This document shows positions 51,807 to 61,251 of a stretch of 64,000 bases of DNA, piece after piece. The translations under genes and the position numbers were made by a program. Positions within the stretch are counted from its first letter, which is position 1, and every line of letters starts with the position of its first letter. A model generated the notes under the pieces. That model had not been told where the DNA came from. It was given only the letters and a program-made list of their open reading frames with translations, and ran no database searches. This DNA comes from Acetomicrobium flavidum (GTDB lineage: Bacteria; Synergistota; Synergistia; Synergistales; Acetomicrobiaceae), in the NCBI RefSeq assembly GCF_900129645.1, contig NZ_FSQZ01000001.1:1884001-1948000 (forward strand), read 5' to 3'.

Positions 51807-51835
51807 ACCATACCATAGGGTCGCAAATATTTCAA
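51807..51835 (-). promoter_or_regulatory. promoter of the XRE regulator
   Basis: On the minus strand TTGAAA and TATGGT are separated by 17 bases. The palindrome GAGCGCTC at 51784-51791 lies just downstream and could be the operator. Confidence 0.65.
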
Positions 51836-51955
51836 GCCCCACTAATGCAGAATATGTATAATTCCTTCCAGGAATATCTTATTATTAAATTAATAAATAA
51901 TCTATATAGCGTTTATACGTAGGCATAAAATATTCGTTTGACGTTTCGCACCCCC

Positions 51956-51984
51956 TTGACAGGCAAATGTATGAGTAGTATTTT
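51956..51984 (+). promoter_or_regulatory. promoter of the winged-helix regulator and wbp genes
   Basis: TTGACA at 51956-51961 and TATTTT at 51979-51984 are 17 bases apart. GAGTA and TACTC form a short inverted repeat across the -10 box. Confidence 0.65.
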
Positions 51985-52018
51985 TACTCGTAAATAACCA
52001 TGTGTGCAGGTGAATTCA

Positions 52019-52567
52019 TTGAACGTAAAGCTTGATTCTTTGATAACCTCCCAGACGAGGGTAAAGCTGCTTTTAAAGTTTTTCTTAAACCCCGAAAGCA
52101 GGTCGTACTTGAGAGAGCTTGCCGACGAATTCGGCGAATCGACCAATTCCGTGCGGGTAGAGCTAAACAGGCTTTCCGAAGCAGGGCTTTTAACTTCCTT
52201 TGACGAAGGCAGGACAAAAGTTTATCGGGCAAACACCAGCCACCCCCTATTTCCCGAGATACACAGCATGGTGCGTAAATTCACCGGGATTGACCAGCTC
52301 ATCCCCCAAGTATTGTCAAAGCTTGGCGACATACATTCGGCCTACATAGTGGGCGACTACGCAAGGGGGATGGATTCGGGTATAATTGACCTCGTCCTTG
52401 TGGGAGAGGCGGACAAAGCCTACCTGCAAAACCTGATAGACAAGGTCGAGCCCATGCTTCACCGAAAAGTACGCTACCTGACTTTGAGCGAAGATGAGCT
52501 TGAAAGGTACAAACCCGCCTTGAAGCTCGAAGAGGCGATAGAGCTGTGGAGCGGTAAGGGTGAGTGA
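52019..52567 (+). CDS. winged-helix regulator with degenerate nucleotidyltransferase domain
   Basis: A 182-residue protein from the TTG after AGGTGA (a GTG 15 bases earlier is also possible). Residues 15-75 form an ArsR-like winged helix: SRSYLRELADEFGESTNSVRVELNRLSEAGLL. Residues 100-170 resemble the small nucleotidyltransferase fold: SAYIVGDYARGMDSGIIDLVLVG, but the GS and paired Asp of active enzymes are not all present. This type of protein is often found directly ahead of polysaccharide genes. It reads into wbpA 62 bp later, so it may control the uronic-acid operon. Confidence 0.72.
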   Translation: MNVKLDSLITSQTRVKLLLKFFLNPESRSYLRELADEFGESTNSVRVELNRLSEAGLLTSFDEGRTKVYRANTSHPLFPEIHSMVRKFTGIDQLIPQVLSKLGDIHSAYIVGDYARGMDSGIIDLVLVGEADKAYLQNLIDKVEPMLHRKVRYLTLSEDELERYKPALKLEEAIELWSGKGE

Positions 52568-52629
52568 GGGTAGGGTGAGGGATTCAAAACTAAAGATTTG
52601 ACCCCAAATTGGAAGGAGAAGCAAAACTT

Positions 52630-53952
52630 ATGTCAACGTTGTACGAAAGGATCACTTCAAAATCTGCTAAAGTCGGCGTAATCGGGCTTGGGTATGTGGG
52701 CCTTCCACTGGCGGTGGAAAAGGCAAAGGCGGGCTTTCGCGTACTGGGCTTTGACATCCAGCGCGAAAAGGTGGATAAAATAAACCGCGGCGAAAACTAC
52801 ATAGGAGACGTCGTCCCCGAAGACCTGGCCACTTTGACTAAAAACGGGCACCTTTCGGCCACGGACGACTTTTCCCGCATCGGCGAATGCGATGTCGTGG
52901 CGATATGCGTTCCAACTCCTCTGGACAAGTTCAAGCAGCCTGACTTAAGCTACGTCGTAAATACGGCTGACACTCTGTCTTCGTTCATGCACGAAGATAT
53001 GCTCGTCGTCCTTGAATCTACGACCTATCCGGGCACCACTGAAGAAGTCCTTCTTCCCATGCTTTCCAAGGGCGGCTTGAAGGTAGGCCGCGACTTTTAC
53101 CTTGCCTATTCGCCCGAGCGCGTGGACCCCGGCAACCTGCTTTATAAGACCAAAAACACGCCCAAGGTAGTAGGCGGATGCACCCCTGAGTGTCTTAGGC
53201 ATGCCAAGGCCTTATACGAGGCAGTCTTACAAGCTCCCGTATTTGCCGTATCTTCTCCAAAGGAAGCCGAGATGGCAAAGATACTTGAAAACACCTTTCG
53301 CATAGTAAACTGCGCCCTGGCAAACGAGATGGCCGTCGTGTGCAGGAAGCTTGGCATAAACATTTGGGAGGTCATAGAGGCCGCTTCGACCAAGCCCTTT
53401 GGCTTCATGCCCTTTTATCCCGGCCCGGGCGTGGGAGGCCACTGCATCCCCATAGATCCCTTTTACCTGACCTACAAGGCGCGGTCTGTCGACTATCACA
53501 CGAGGCTCATAGAGCTGGCAGGCGAGATAAACGACTCCATGCCCGAATACGTGACAGCTAGGCTGCAAGATTTGCTTAACGACGAAAGAAAGCCCCTAAG
53601 GGGAAGCAAGGTCATACTTTTAGGCATAGCCTACAAGGGCGACATAGACGACGTGCGCGAATCGCCCGCTCTGAAGGTGTGGGAACAGCTTGAGGCCAAG
53701 GGGGCAGACGTCACCTACTTTGACCCCTACTGCAGGTTGGTAAAACTAAAGGGCAAAGCTTTTGAATCGTGCACCTTGGACGAATATTTGCTTAAAAGTG
53801 TCGACGCCGTCGTCGTGACTTGTGCTCACACCAAGGGCGTGGATTACAATTTGGTGTTAGAAGCTTCACCGCTCATACTTGACACCAAAAACATAATTTC
53901 AAAAGTCACCGGCGTTGACATTAAAAGCTGCCCGAAGCTTCATCTGCTTTAA
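52630..53952 (+). CDS. wbpA: UDP-N-acetyl-D-glucosamine 6-dehydrogenase, WbpA-like
   Basis: A 440-residue nucleotide-sugar dehydrogenase that oxidises UDP-GlcNAc to its uronic acid. The Rossmann loop KVGVIGLGYVGLPLAVEKA, ICVPTPLDKFKQPDLSYV, LESTTYPGTTEE and YSPERVDPGN are seen, and the catalytic Cys lies in PGPGVGGHCIPIDPFYL. The C-terminal domain has LGIAYKGDIDDVRESPAL. The ATG at 52630 follows GGAAGGAG at 11 bases. The four genes from here are the WbpA, B, D and E steps toward UDP-2,3-diacetamido-2,3-dideoxy-glucuronate. Confidence 0.92.
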   Translation: MSTLYERITSKSAKVGVIGLGYVGLPLAVEKAKAGFRVLGFDIQREKVDKINRGENYIGDVVPEDLATLTKNGHLSATDDFSRIGECDVVAICVPTPLDKFKQPDLSYVVNTADTLSSFMHEDMLVVLESTTYPGTTEEVLLPMLSKGGLKVGRDFYLAYSPERVDPGNLLYKTKNTPKVVGGCTPECLRHAKALYEAVLQAPVFAVSSPKEAEMAKILENTFRIVNCALANEMAVVCRKLGINIWEVIEAASTKPFGFMPFYPGPGVGGHCIPIDPFYLTYKARSVDYHTRLIELAGEINDSMPEYVTARLQDLLNDERKPLRGSKVILLGIAYKGDIDDVRESPALKVWEQLEAKGADVTYFDPYCRLVKLKGKAFESCTLDEYLLKSVDAVVVTCAHTKGVDYNLVLEASPLILDTKNIISKVTGVDIKSCPKLHLL

Positions 53953-53977
53953 TTTTTTTCCAAAGGAGATACCAAAT

Positions 53978-54934
53978 TTGCAGGACTTGATTAAAGTTGC
54001 CGTAATTGGCGCAGGAAACTGGGGCAAAAATTTAGTTAAAAACTTTTACGAACTCGGCGTGCTTTCTGCCGTCGTAGACGAGGACGAAGGCCGCTTAAAT
54101 AAAGCAGGCAAAGACTGCAAAGGCGTGCATTTGCTTACCGGTTTAAACGACCTATGGAAGCTGGACATATCCGCGGTCGCAATAGCTACGCCAGCGCCCA
54201 CCCACTACGAAATGACAAAAATAGCCCTTTCAAAGGGCAAGGACGTATTCGTCGAAAAGCCCTTCACGCTAAACGCAAGCCAAGCAGAAGAGCTTGTAAC
54301 GCTAGCCAAAACTTCAGGCCGCATAATCATGGTAGGGCATCTCCTTCTTTACCAGCCCGCCATAAGGTGGATCAAAGACTGCATCCTAAAAAATACCTTG
54401 GGGAAGTTGTATTTCCTTCATCAGGAGAGGTTAAACCTGGGGCGTGCAAGGAGGGGCGAAAACGCCCTCTGGAGCCTTGGCGTGCACGACGTGGCCGTGT
54501 TTTTAGACCTCGTAGGAAGAAATCCACAAAGAGTCGAAGTAGTGGGCCAGCCCGTTTTGCAGGATGGCATTGAAGACGACGTATACCTTCACCTTGCCTT
54601 TCCCGAGGGAGTAGCGGCACACCTTCACGCCTCCTGGCTTTGGCCGGAAAAGCACCGCAGATTAACTGCCGTATTTGAAAGGGGCATGCTCGTCTACGAC
54701 GAAATTGCCCAGACGGTGACGCTTCATAAAAAATACATAAATTCAAAATTAGAAAACATAGACGAAGGCCAGCAAGTCGTATATAAAGGAAACAGCGAAC
54801 CGCTGAAGCTAGAGCTTAAACACTTTATAGAGTGCTGCCAAAGCAGGCAAAGGCCCTACTCGGATGGCGAAAGCGCCGTTGGGGTAGTTAAAATTTTGGA
54901 AGAAGCAAGCAACAAGCTGGGGGTGAAGATGTGA
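53978..54934 (+). CDS. wbpB: UDP-N-acetylglucosaminuronate 3-dehydrogenase, WbpB-like (Gfo/Idh/MocA)
   Basis: A 318-residue NAD-dependent oxidoreductase. [19 protein letters not shown] is the nucleotide loop; [18 protein letters not shown] and the [14 protein letters not shown] motif mark the Gfo/Idh/MocA family, with a C-terminal substrate domain including [15 protein letters not shown]. WbpB oxidises C3 of the uronate so WbpE can transaminate it. The TTG at 53978 has AAAGGAGAT in front and starts directly at the Rossmann strand. The stop overlaps the GTG of wbpD. Confidence 0.87.
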   Translation: MQDLIKVAVIGAGNWGKNLVKNFYELGVLSAVVDEDEGRLNKAGKDCKGVHLLTGLNDLWKLDISAVAIATPAPTHYEMTKIALSKGKDVFVEKPFTLNASQAEELVTLAKTSGRIIMVGHLLLYQPAIRWIKDCILKNTLGKLYFLHQERLNLGRARRGENALWSLGVHDVAVFLDLVGRNPQRVEVVGQPVLQDGIEDDVYLHLAFPEGVAAHLHASWLWPEKHRRLTAVFERGMLVYDEIAQTVTLHKKYINSKLENIDEGQQVVYKGNSEPLKLELKHFIECCQSRQRPYSDGESAVGVVKILEEASNKLGVKM

Positions 54935-55512
54935 GCGATTACTTTGTGCACGAATCTTCTTACGTAGACGACGGAGCGCGCATCGGAGAGGGCACCAAGA
55001 TATGGCATTTCTGCCACATAAGCGGTGACTGCGAGATAGGCTCCCACTGCTCGATCGGGCAAAACGTCTACGTGGCAAAAAACGTGAAGATAGGAAATCA
55101 CGTGAAGATACAAAACAACGTCTCGGTATATGAGGGTGTCATCCTCGAAGACTACGTCTTTTGCGGCCCGAGCATGGTCTTTACCAACGTAAGGACTCCA
55201 CGCTGTGCCTACCCACGAAACACAAGCGAGGATTACGTAAAGACATTGGTAAAAAGAAACGCCTCCATAGGCGCAAACGCCACAATAGTCTGCGGTGTAA
55301 CGATAGGCGAATGGGCCTTTGTCGCCGCCGGCGCCGTCGTCACCAAAGACGTGCCACCTTATGCGCTGGTGGCGGGCGTTCCTGCAAGGATCATCGGCTG
55401 GGCCTGTGAGTGCGGCGTTCCGCTGCGCTTTACCGACGCACACGCCCTATGCCCTGAATGCCTGAAGGAATACCGCAAGGAAAACGAAGCGTGCATAGTT
55501 CGAATCAAATGA
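54931..55512 (+). CDS. wbpD: UDP-3-amino-sugar N-acetyltransferase, WbpD-like
   Basis: A 193-residue hexapeptide acetyltransferase. The left-handed beta helix starts at [20 protein letters not shown] and runs through [29 protein letters not shown], then the insertion [10 protein letters not shown], and [19 protein letters not shown]-terminal [10 protein letters not shown] and CPECLKEY pair of Cys motifs looks like a small zinc-binding tail, common in bacterial WbpD-like enzymes. It acetylates the 3-amino group. The GTG overlaps the wbpB stop by 4 bp. Confidence 0.88.
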   Translation: MSDYFVHESSYVDDGARIGEGTKIWHFCHISGDCEIGSHCSIGQNVYVAKNVKIGNHVKIQNNVSVYEGVILEDYVFCGPSMVFTNVRTPRCAYPRNTSEDYVKTLVKRNASIGANATIVCGVTIGEWAFVAAGAVVTKDVPPYALVAGVPARIIGWACECGVPLRFTDAHALCPECLKEYRKENEACIVRIK

Positions 55513-55521
55513 GGTGAGGAC

Positions 55522-56631
55522 ATGAACGAGCTTAAGATCCCTGTTTTGGACCTAAAACCTGAGATAAACGAGCACTTAAACGAATACATGAAGGCCATAG
55601 AGGAGGTCCTGAGATCTGCCCAGTTCATCATGGGACCAAACGTAAAGGCCTTCGAGGAAGAAGTCGCCAGTTACCTGGGCGTAAAACATGCCATAGGAGT
55701 AAATTCGGGCACCGATGCATTGGTAATTGCCCTTAGGGCTGCAGGGATAGGGGAGAATGACGAAGTCATAACGACGCCTTTTACCTTTTTTGCGACGGCC
55801 GAGTCCATCACGGCTTTGGGTGCGACGCCCGTGTTCGTGGACATAGACGAACGCACCTTTAACATCAATCCCGACCTCATAAAACAGGCCATAACGAAGC
55901 GCACCAAAGCGATAATTCCCGTGCACCTTTACGGCCAGGCTGCGGACATGGACCCCATCATGGAGTTGGCTGACGCCTACGGCCTAAAGGTCATAGAAGA
56001 TACTGCCCAGGCCTTTGGCGGAGAATACAAAAGCCGAAAGCTTGGAACCATAGGCTACGTGGGTTGTTTTTCCTTCTTTCCCTCAAAGACCCTCGGCGCC
56101 TTTGGCGACGGCGGCCTTATAGCTACAAACGACGACGAAGTGGCAGAGACGGCCAAGATGCTTCGAGTCCACGGCTCGAAGAAAAAATATTACAACGAAA
56201 CGGTCGGCTACAACTCACGCTTAGACGAAATACAGGCCGCGATACTGCGGGTAAAGCTTCCCTATATAGACGAAGCAAACGAAGCCAGAAGAAAGGCCGC
56301 CCACAGGTATAACGATCTACTAAAGGATATCCCTGGGATAATAACCCCCTTCGAAGACGCACGATCAAAACACGTCTACCACCAATACACGATTCGCGTC
56401 TTGGACGGCAAAAGAGACCGGCTTCAACAAAACTTGGCCGACCGTGGCATCGGCACCATGGTCTACTACCCGGTACCTGTACACAGGCTCCCCCTATACA
56501 AGGAGAGCGCACCCGTGCTTCCTGTCGCAGAAAGGCTGAGCGGCGAAGTCTTAAGCCTCCCCATCTGGCCGGGGATAGGAGAGGAGATAAAGAGGGAAGT
56601 GGCGGAGGCGGTAAAGAAATTTATGAGGTGA
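55522..56631 (+). CDS. wbpE: UDP-3-keto-sugar aminotransferase, WbpE-like (DegT family)
   Basis: A 369-residue PLP aminotransferase. IPVLDLKPEINEHLNEYMKA, AIGVNSGTDALVIALRAAG, PVHLYGQAADMDPIM, VIEDTAQAFGGEY and the PLP lysine in FPSKTLGAFGDGG are seen, as in WbpE. It gives the 3-amino sugar that WbpD acetylates. GAGGTGAGG precedes the ATG. The WbpI 2-epimerase, which would convert the product to the manno form, is not in the window. Confidence 0.88.
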   Translation: MNELKIPVLDLKPEINEHLNEYMKAIEEVLRSAQFIMGPNVKAFEEEVASYLGVKHAIGVNSGTDALVIALRAAGIGENDEVITTPFTFFATAESITALGATPVFVDIDERTFNINPDLIKQAITKRTKAIIPVHLYGQAADMDPIMELADAYGLKVIEDTAQAFGGEYKSRKLGTIGYVGCFSFFPSKTLGAFGDGGLIATNDDEVAETAKMLRVHGSKKKYYNETVGYNSRLDEIQAAILRVKLPYIDEANEARRKAAHRYNDLLKDIPGIITPFEDARSKHVYHQYTIRVLDGKRDRLQQNLADRGIGTMVYYPVPVHRLPLYKESAPVLPVAERLSGEVLSLPIWPGIGEEIKREVAEAVKKFMR

Positions 56632-56834
56632 ATGGAATCATGCTTTCAAAAGTTGGTCTTCAAGTGCTTCTATCAAAATGTTTAGATACCATTATATCTG
56701 TGACTAAGCGATAGGAGATGTTTCTTTATTAGATCTTTATAGTAAAAGATGGTATTGATGATTATTTATTAAAGTGTTTTTGTGGCGATTTAAGCTTGCT
56801 TGATCAGTTTTTAATAATATGATGAGGAGAGCAA

Positions 56835-57425
56835 ATGGAAAAATTTAAAAGCAAAATCTCTTCTTTAACTCCTAAAATATGCCATTATCGTTTATTAATT
56901 TCAACACCTACCGTGGTAATCGATCATCTTGCGGAACGTTGCAAAAACCATTGCCCATATTTATTATCAGTCATCTCATACGACATGCTTCCTCTAATTG
57001 AAAAATCGAGGCCAGGGTATTCGGAAATGGTTAAACGATATTTAGATAATGAACATATAGGGTTTTGTATAATTGATCAAGACTGTATTGCGTCAATGGC
57101 TTGGCTTTTTTATAACAATAGACCTTATAGTGTAAAGGTAACTTATTATCCATTACCACCTAAAAGAGCGTGGTTCCATGCAGCTTGGACAAATCCAAGT
57201 TATAGAGGAAGAGGGTTTCATAAAATATTAATTTATTACCGTGCACTTTATATTGCAAAATATTTAACTGAACAGTCTTCATTAATTTTTATAGAAGCAA
57301 ATATTGATCCACATAACTTTGTATCGTTTAATAATTATAAAAAGTGTGGTTTTAGTGAGAATGGCGATATCTACGTATTTAGTTTTTTGAAAGGATGTTT
57401 TTCATGGAAAAGAAGCATGTCATAA
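56835..57425 (+). CDS. GNAT-family acetyltransferase-like protein
   Basis: A 196-residue, AT-rich gene. The C-terminal region carries the GNAT core: KRAWFHAAWTNPSYRGRGF with the R-x-x-G-x-G acetyl-CoA loop, a long helix and SSLIFIEANIDPHNFVSFNN, then KKCGFSENGDIYVFSF. The front half (about 90 residues) is not recognised. GAGGAGAG precedes the ATG. It overlaps the next ATP-grasp gene by 22 bp. Together they could build or modify an amino-acid or amino-sugar side group. The 200 bp upstream hold no gene. Confidence 0.7.
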   Translation: MEKFKSKISSLTPKICHYRLLISTPTVVIDHLAERCKNHCPYLLSVISYDMLPLIEKSRPGYSEMVKRYLDNEHIGFCIIDQDCIASMAWLFYNNRPYSVKVTYYPLPPKRAWFHAAWTNPSYRGRGFHKILIYYRALYIAKYLTEQSSLIFIEANIDPHNFVSFNNYKKCGFSENGDIYVFSFLKGCFSWKRSMS

Positions 57426-58552
57426 TGCTGCTTGATGGAGACTATTCGCATACTTTGCAGATTGCCGCTGAGTTAAAACAGGATCTGGATGTCGCAATTT
57501 TGGGAATAGGTACTAGGGAGACAAGTGCTATATTTAGATCTAGGTATTGTGACATTCGAGATAAAGTTGTGTATAACAATATCAATGAATATGCAGAGGG
57601 ATTAATAAAATTAATTAAAAAACATACTCCTGACATGGTTGTCCCGGTAGGGTATCGTTCTGTGGCGGCATTAAGTATGATCAGGAAAGTTGTTGTCAAC
57701 TATACGAGGTTTTGCTTACCACCTTCAGAATCACTAGAAATTGCATTAAACAAAAGAAAAACTCTAGACTTAGCTAAGCAAATTGGCATAGAGATTCCTC
57801 TTGATTTTTCAAATGAAGTACTTTCTAATGGTGATGACGTAATATCCCACCTTCCTTATCCAGTTTTTTTAAAAGCGTCAAGAGAGGCTGGTAAAAACAT
57901 TACAAGTGTAGTCAAATCAAAAGGAGAATTTTGGGAGAAATATAAAAAACTCAAAGATGAAAGCGACGGGGACGAGATTTTAGTGCAAGAGTTTATAGAT
58001 GGAGATACTCATACTTATGATTGCGGATTGTTATTTCTACAGGGCGAGCCTGTGGAGATTTATTGTCACGAGGAGTTAATATCTGTCCCACGTAGCGGAG
58101 GTAGTGGAACAAAAGTTCGTTTGTATTCTAATGAAGAATTAGAGAGAATGTCAATTGCCCTATTATCTAAGTTAAATTGGAATGGTATTGCATTAGTTGA
58201 ATTTAAAAAAAGAAGAGATGGCTCATTTGTATTGATGGAAATAAACCCTAAGTTTTGGGCGTCCTACCCGCTTGCCAGCAAATATGGTTATCGTTTTGCC
58301 TCACTGATGGTATCTAGTATCCTTGATATTCCTCGTACACGTGTGCCTGTAAGAAAAAAAGGAATGATGGTATTTCCGATTAGAGAACTATCCTATGTAT
58401 TAAAGAACAAAAATAATGAATCGCTTGTCAAATCTATACTATCTATGTTATGGCCACCATCGAAAATGGATATAAATATACGGGATTTAAAAGCGTGGTT
58501 AGCGAACGGATTATCTTGTTCAATGTTATTTAAACAATTTAAGGATGAGTAG
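57404..58552 (+). CDS. ATP-grasp ligase (CarB/D-Ala-ligase-like), first of two
   Basis: A 382-residue ATP-grasp enzyme that would form an amide from a carboxylate and an amine. The N-terminal pre-ATP-grasp domain (IMLLDGDYSHTLQIAAEL) is followed by YPVFLKASREAGKNITSVV (nucleotide-binding Lys), ILVQEFIDGDTHTYDCGLL, a loop with SGGSGTKVRL and the Mg-binding VLMEINPKFWASYP segment near residue 290. The ATG at 57404 has AAAGGATG seven bases upstream. ATP-grasp enzymes in polysaccharide loci can attach amino acids to sugars, but the substrate is unknown. AT-rich like its neighbours. Confidence 0.8.
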   Translation: MEKKHVIMLLDGDYSHTLQIAAELKQDLDVAILGIGTRETSAIFRSRYCDIRDKVVYNNINEYAEGLIKLIKKHTPDMVVPVGYRSVAALSMIRKVVVNYTRFCLPPSESLEIALNKRKTLDLAKQIGIEIPLDFSNEVLSNGDDVISHLPYPVFLKASREAGKNITSVVKSKGEFWEKYKKLKDESDGDEILVQEFIDGDTHTYDCGLLFLQGEPVEIYCHEELISVPRSGGSGTKVRLYSNEELERMSIALLSKLNWNGIALVEFKKRRDGSFVLMEINPKFWASYPLASKYGYRFASLMVSSILDIPRTRVPVRKKGMMVFPIRELSYVLKNKNNESLVKSILSMLWPPSKMDINIRDLKAWLANGLSCSMLFKQFKDE

Positions 58553-58605
58553 ATAGTTTATGATGTTAATTATTATGTGCTATTCAATGGAAGAGGTGAA
58601 TATAT

Positions 58606-59811
58606 TTGAAGGATAATACGAACATTATAATTTTAGGCGGATATATTAATGGATATAGTATAGCAAGAACAATATATGAGACATACGGGATAATGTCATA
58701 TATATTTGATTATAGATCTCATTTCAGCTCTAAATCTAAAATAGTATACTACAAGATTGTTCCTAACCCCAGATATGTCGATAAATTTTTAGAATACATG
58801 ATATGTTTTGGAAATAAAAATAAAGAAAGAAATAATATACTATTTGTGACTAATGATGAATGGTTGGTGCCTTTAGCAAAACACAAAGAAGAGCTAGAAA
58901 AATATTATATGTACACTTTCTCTGATTGGAATATTATTGAAAAATTAACCATTAAAAAGAATCTGTATCAATTATGCGAAAACATAAAGATACCATATCC
59001 TCATACTATGTTCATAGATCAATGCAATATTGATAATATTAAACTTTTAGAATATCCTATATTAATAAAACCATCTAATGTGGTATGTTACATTAATACA
59101 ATCCAGGGCAAGAGAAATAATATATTTAATAACTATAGTGATGCAATTCAATTCTTAAATAAATGTTTTCAAAAATATAATGACTTATTCATTGCACAGG
59201 AATACATTCCAGGAGGGGTAGAAAATTTGTACACTGCAACCACATACTCAAATAAAAATGCAGTCCTAAAAGGCATATCAATTGGACATAAATTATCACA
59301 GTATCCACCTGAAGCAGGAACAATGACTGCTGGTTTAACTAAATATGTGGATGAGATCGAAAAGTTAACGGAAAAACTATTAAAGAGTAGTAATTATTAT
59401 GGGATAGCTAACACTGAGTATAAGTATGATAAACGAGACAATTTATATAAAATAATGGAAATTAATCCCCGTCCGGGTATATGGAATTATTCAGCATTAA
59501 AAAGTGGTGTCAATTTGTTCCGTTTATTGATTGATGACTTGATATGCGAACATAGAAAAGAAAGTGCTAACAATATTGATACTATTGTCAGAGGAAAAGA
59601 AAGTATAGTATGGTTTGTAACACCAAAAATGGAATTACGATATACATTAAAAAAATATAATATTAAACAATACGCAGAAATAGTTGATCCTAGAAATAAC
59701 AGTATAGAACCATTTATATATAAGTGTCATATAGTTGCGACAGATATTAAAAATTACACTAAGAGAATTATAAAGAATATATTGCAAAAAATGAGAAAAT
59801 ATATACCATAA
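58606..59811 (+). CDS. ATP-grasp ligase, second of two
   Basis: A 401-residue ATP-grasp protein with only distant resemblance to the preceding one. Seen: NIIILGGYINGYSIARTIYE at the N-terminus, YPILIKPSNVVCYI (nucleotide Lys), FIAQEYIPGGVENLYTATTYS, and KIMEINPRPGIWNYSALKSG as the Mg segment. GNTEYKYDKRDN-like connection and long AT-rich tail follow. The TTG start follows AGAGGTG. Two consecutive ATP-grasp genes between a GNAT gene and a flippase suggest a dedicated step such as peptide or amino-acid amide formation on a glycan. No peptide-carrier protein is seen. Confidence 0.78.
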   Translation: MKDNTNIIILGGYINGYSIARTIYETYGIMSYIFDYRSHFSSKSKIVYYKIVPNPRYVDKFLEYMICFGNKNKERNNILFVTNDEWLVPLAKHKEELEKYYMYTFSDWNIIEKLTIKKNLYQLCENIKIPYPHTMFIDQCNIDNIKLLEYPILIKPSNVVCYINTIQGKRNNIFNNYSDAIQFLNKCFQKYNDLFIAQEYIPGGVENLYTATTYSNKNAVLKGISIGHKLSQYPPEAGTMTAGLTKYVDEIEKLTEKLLKSSNYYGIANTEYKYDKRDNLYKIMEINPRPGIWNYSALKSGVNLFRLLIDDLICEHRKESANNIDTIVRGKESIVWFVTPKMELRYTLKKYNIKQYAEIVDPRNNSIEPFIYKCHIVATDIKNYTKRIIKNILQKMRKYIP

Positions 59812-59917
59812 CAATATTGTGTAACAATATGTTTTTATATGTAATATAATTATAACAAGATATTGTAATTTATAACTAATGGATCATGATTAATATACCT
59901 GCATGGAGTGATGTCTA

Positions 59918-61219
59918 TTGCTTCATCTGAGAAAACTATTCCAAAGTACCTTTGCTAAAAATGTTGCAATGATTAGTGCAAGTACAGCATTTGCTCAAAT
60001 GCTTAATGCGTTATTTTCACCAGTTATCACACGTCTTTATAATCCAGATGAATATGGAATATTAACATTATATATTTCTATCTTGGGATTAGTGGCCATT
60101 ATAGCCTCATTAAAATATGAATGGGGGATAACTATCGCTGAAAGCGATGAAAAAGCTGTTAATGTTATGTGTTTAGGCTTTATCATTCTATTTATTTTTA
60201 CAATAATAACTTATATTATTTTTTATCTATTTGGAAGGCCTATTTTAAATACATTAAATGCTACTAAACTCTTTAATTATAGATATTTGATACCTATAGG
60301 TGTATTACTTGTAGGTTCCTATGGAATATTTTTACAATGGGCTTATCGCAATAAGGATTTTCACTCTATTTCGATGACAAAGATTTGGCAAAGCGTCACT
60401 GGAAATGGGGCTTTCGTTTTGTTTGGTTTCTTGAGAATCGGTCCTGTCGGTTTGATTCTTGGACAAATCTTAAAAGAAAGTGCTGGAATAGGTTCATTAT
60501 CTAGGCCATTCTTTAGAAATAGCATACGATTAATAAAGGAAATCAGTAAAGACCAAATAATATGGTGTGCAAAAAGATATAAAAATTTCCCATTATATTC
60601 GGCTCCTTCGCAATTACTAAATACGGCTGGTATACAATTGCCTGTTTTTTTCATATCTTCTCTTTATGGAAGCCAGGTTTTAGGCCTATATGGTTTGGCT
60701 AATACCGTTGTAAATCTCCCAATGGTGTTAATTGGCCAATCCATAGGAGATGTTTTTTATGCGGAGGTGGCAAGTATTGGAAAGAGAAATCCTAAGAGAG
60801 TAAAAGACTTAACTGACAAATTATTCAAAAAACTAGTTGTTATTGGATTGGTTCCTCTTGTAGTTTTACTGTTTTTCGGACCATTTTTATTTTCATTTGT
60901 ATTTGGTTATAAGTGGTATGATGCTGGAGAATATGCCAAGATACTTGCCTTTTTAGTTTTCGCCAGGTTCATTTTCACTCCCATTAGTAGAATATATTCT
61001 GTTTTTGAGAGGCAAAAAAAAGCATTCATGTTAGATTTATTTAGGGTGATTTTAGTTTTTGCAGCTTTCGGAATTTCTGATTTCTTTAATTTGTCTTCTT
61101 ATTTAGCCGTAGGTTTGTACTCTATTGCTATGTCTATTGTATATCTAATTACTTATCTACTAGCACAAAATATATTAAAAGAAGACATAAAAAAGAGAGA
61201 GACTTTTGAGACTGCTTAA
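59918..61219 (+). CDS. wzx: polysaccharide flippase, Wzx-type
   Basis: A 433-residue membrane protein of the MOP superfamily with about 12 helices. The N-terminus FAKNVAMISASTAFAQMLNALFSPVITRLY and PDEYGILTLYISILGL are typical of Wzx O-antigen flippases, and SGQSIGDVFYAEVASIGKRNP-like loop and ISRIYSVFERQKKAFMLDLF later follow the family. It would flip a lipid-linked repeat unit across the inner membrane. A TTG after GGAGTGATG is the likely start. It is separate from the MurJ-like protein at 30525. Confidence 0.85.
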   Translation: MLHLRKLFQSTFAKNVAMISASTAFAQMLNALFSPVITRLYNPDEYGILTLYISILGLVAIIASLKYEWGITIAESDEKAVNVMCLGFIILFIFTIITYIIFYLFGRPILNTLNATKLFNYRYLIPIGVLLVGSYGIFLQWAYRNKDFHSISMTKIWQSVTGNGAFVLFGFLRIGPVGLILGQILKESAGIGSLSRPFFRNSIRLIKEISKDQIIWCAKRYKNFPLYSAPSQLLNTAGIQLPVFFISSLYGSQVLGLYGLANTVVNLPMVLIGQSIGDVFYAEVASIGKRNPKRVKDLTDKLFKKLVVIGLVPLVVLLFFGPFLFSFVFGYKWYDAGEYAKILAFLVFARFIFTPISRIYSVFERQKKAFMLDLFRVILVFAAFGISDFFNLSSYLAVGLYSIAMSIVYLITYLLAQNILKEDIKKRETFETA

Positions 61220-61251
61220 ATATTTCATTCACTCACGAGGTGAAACAACCA

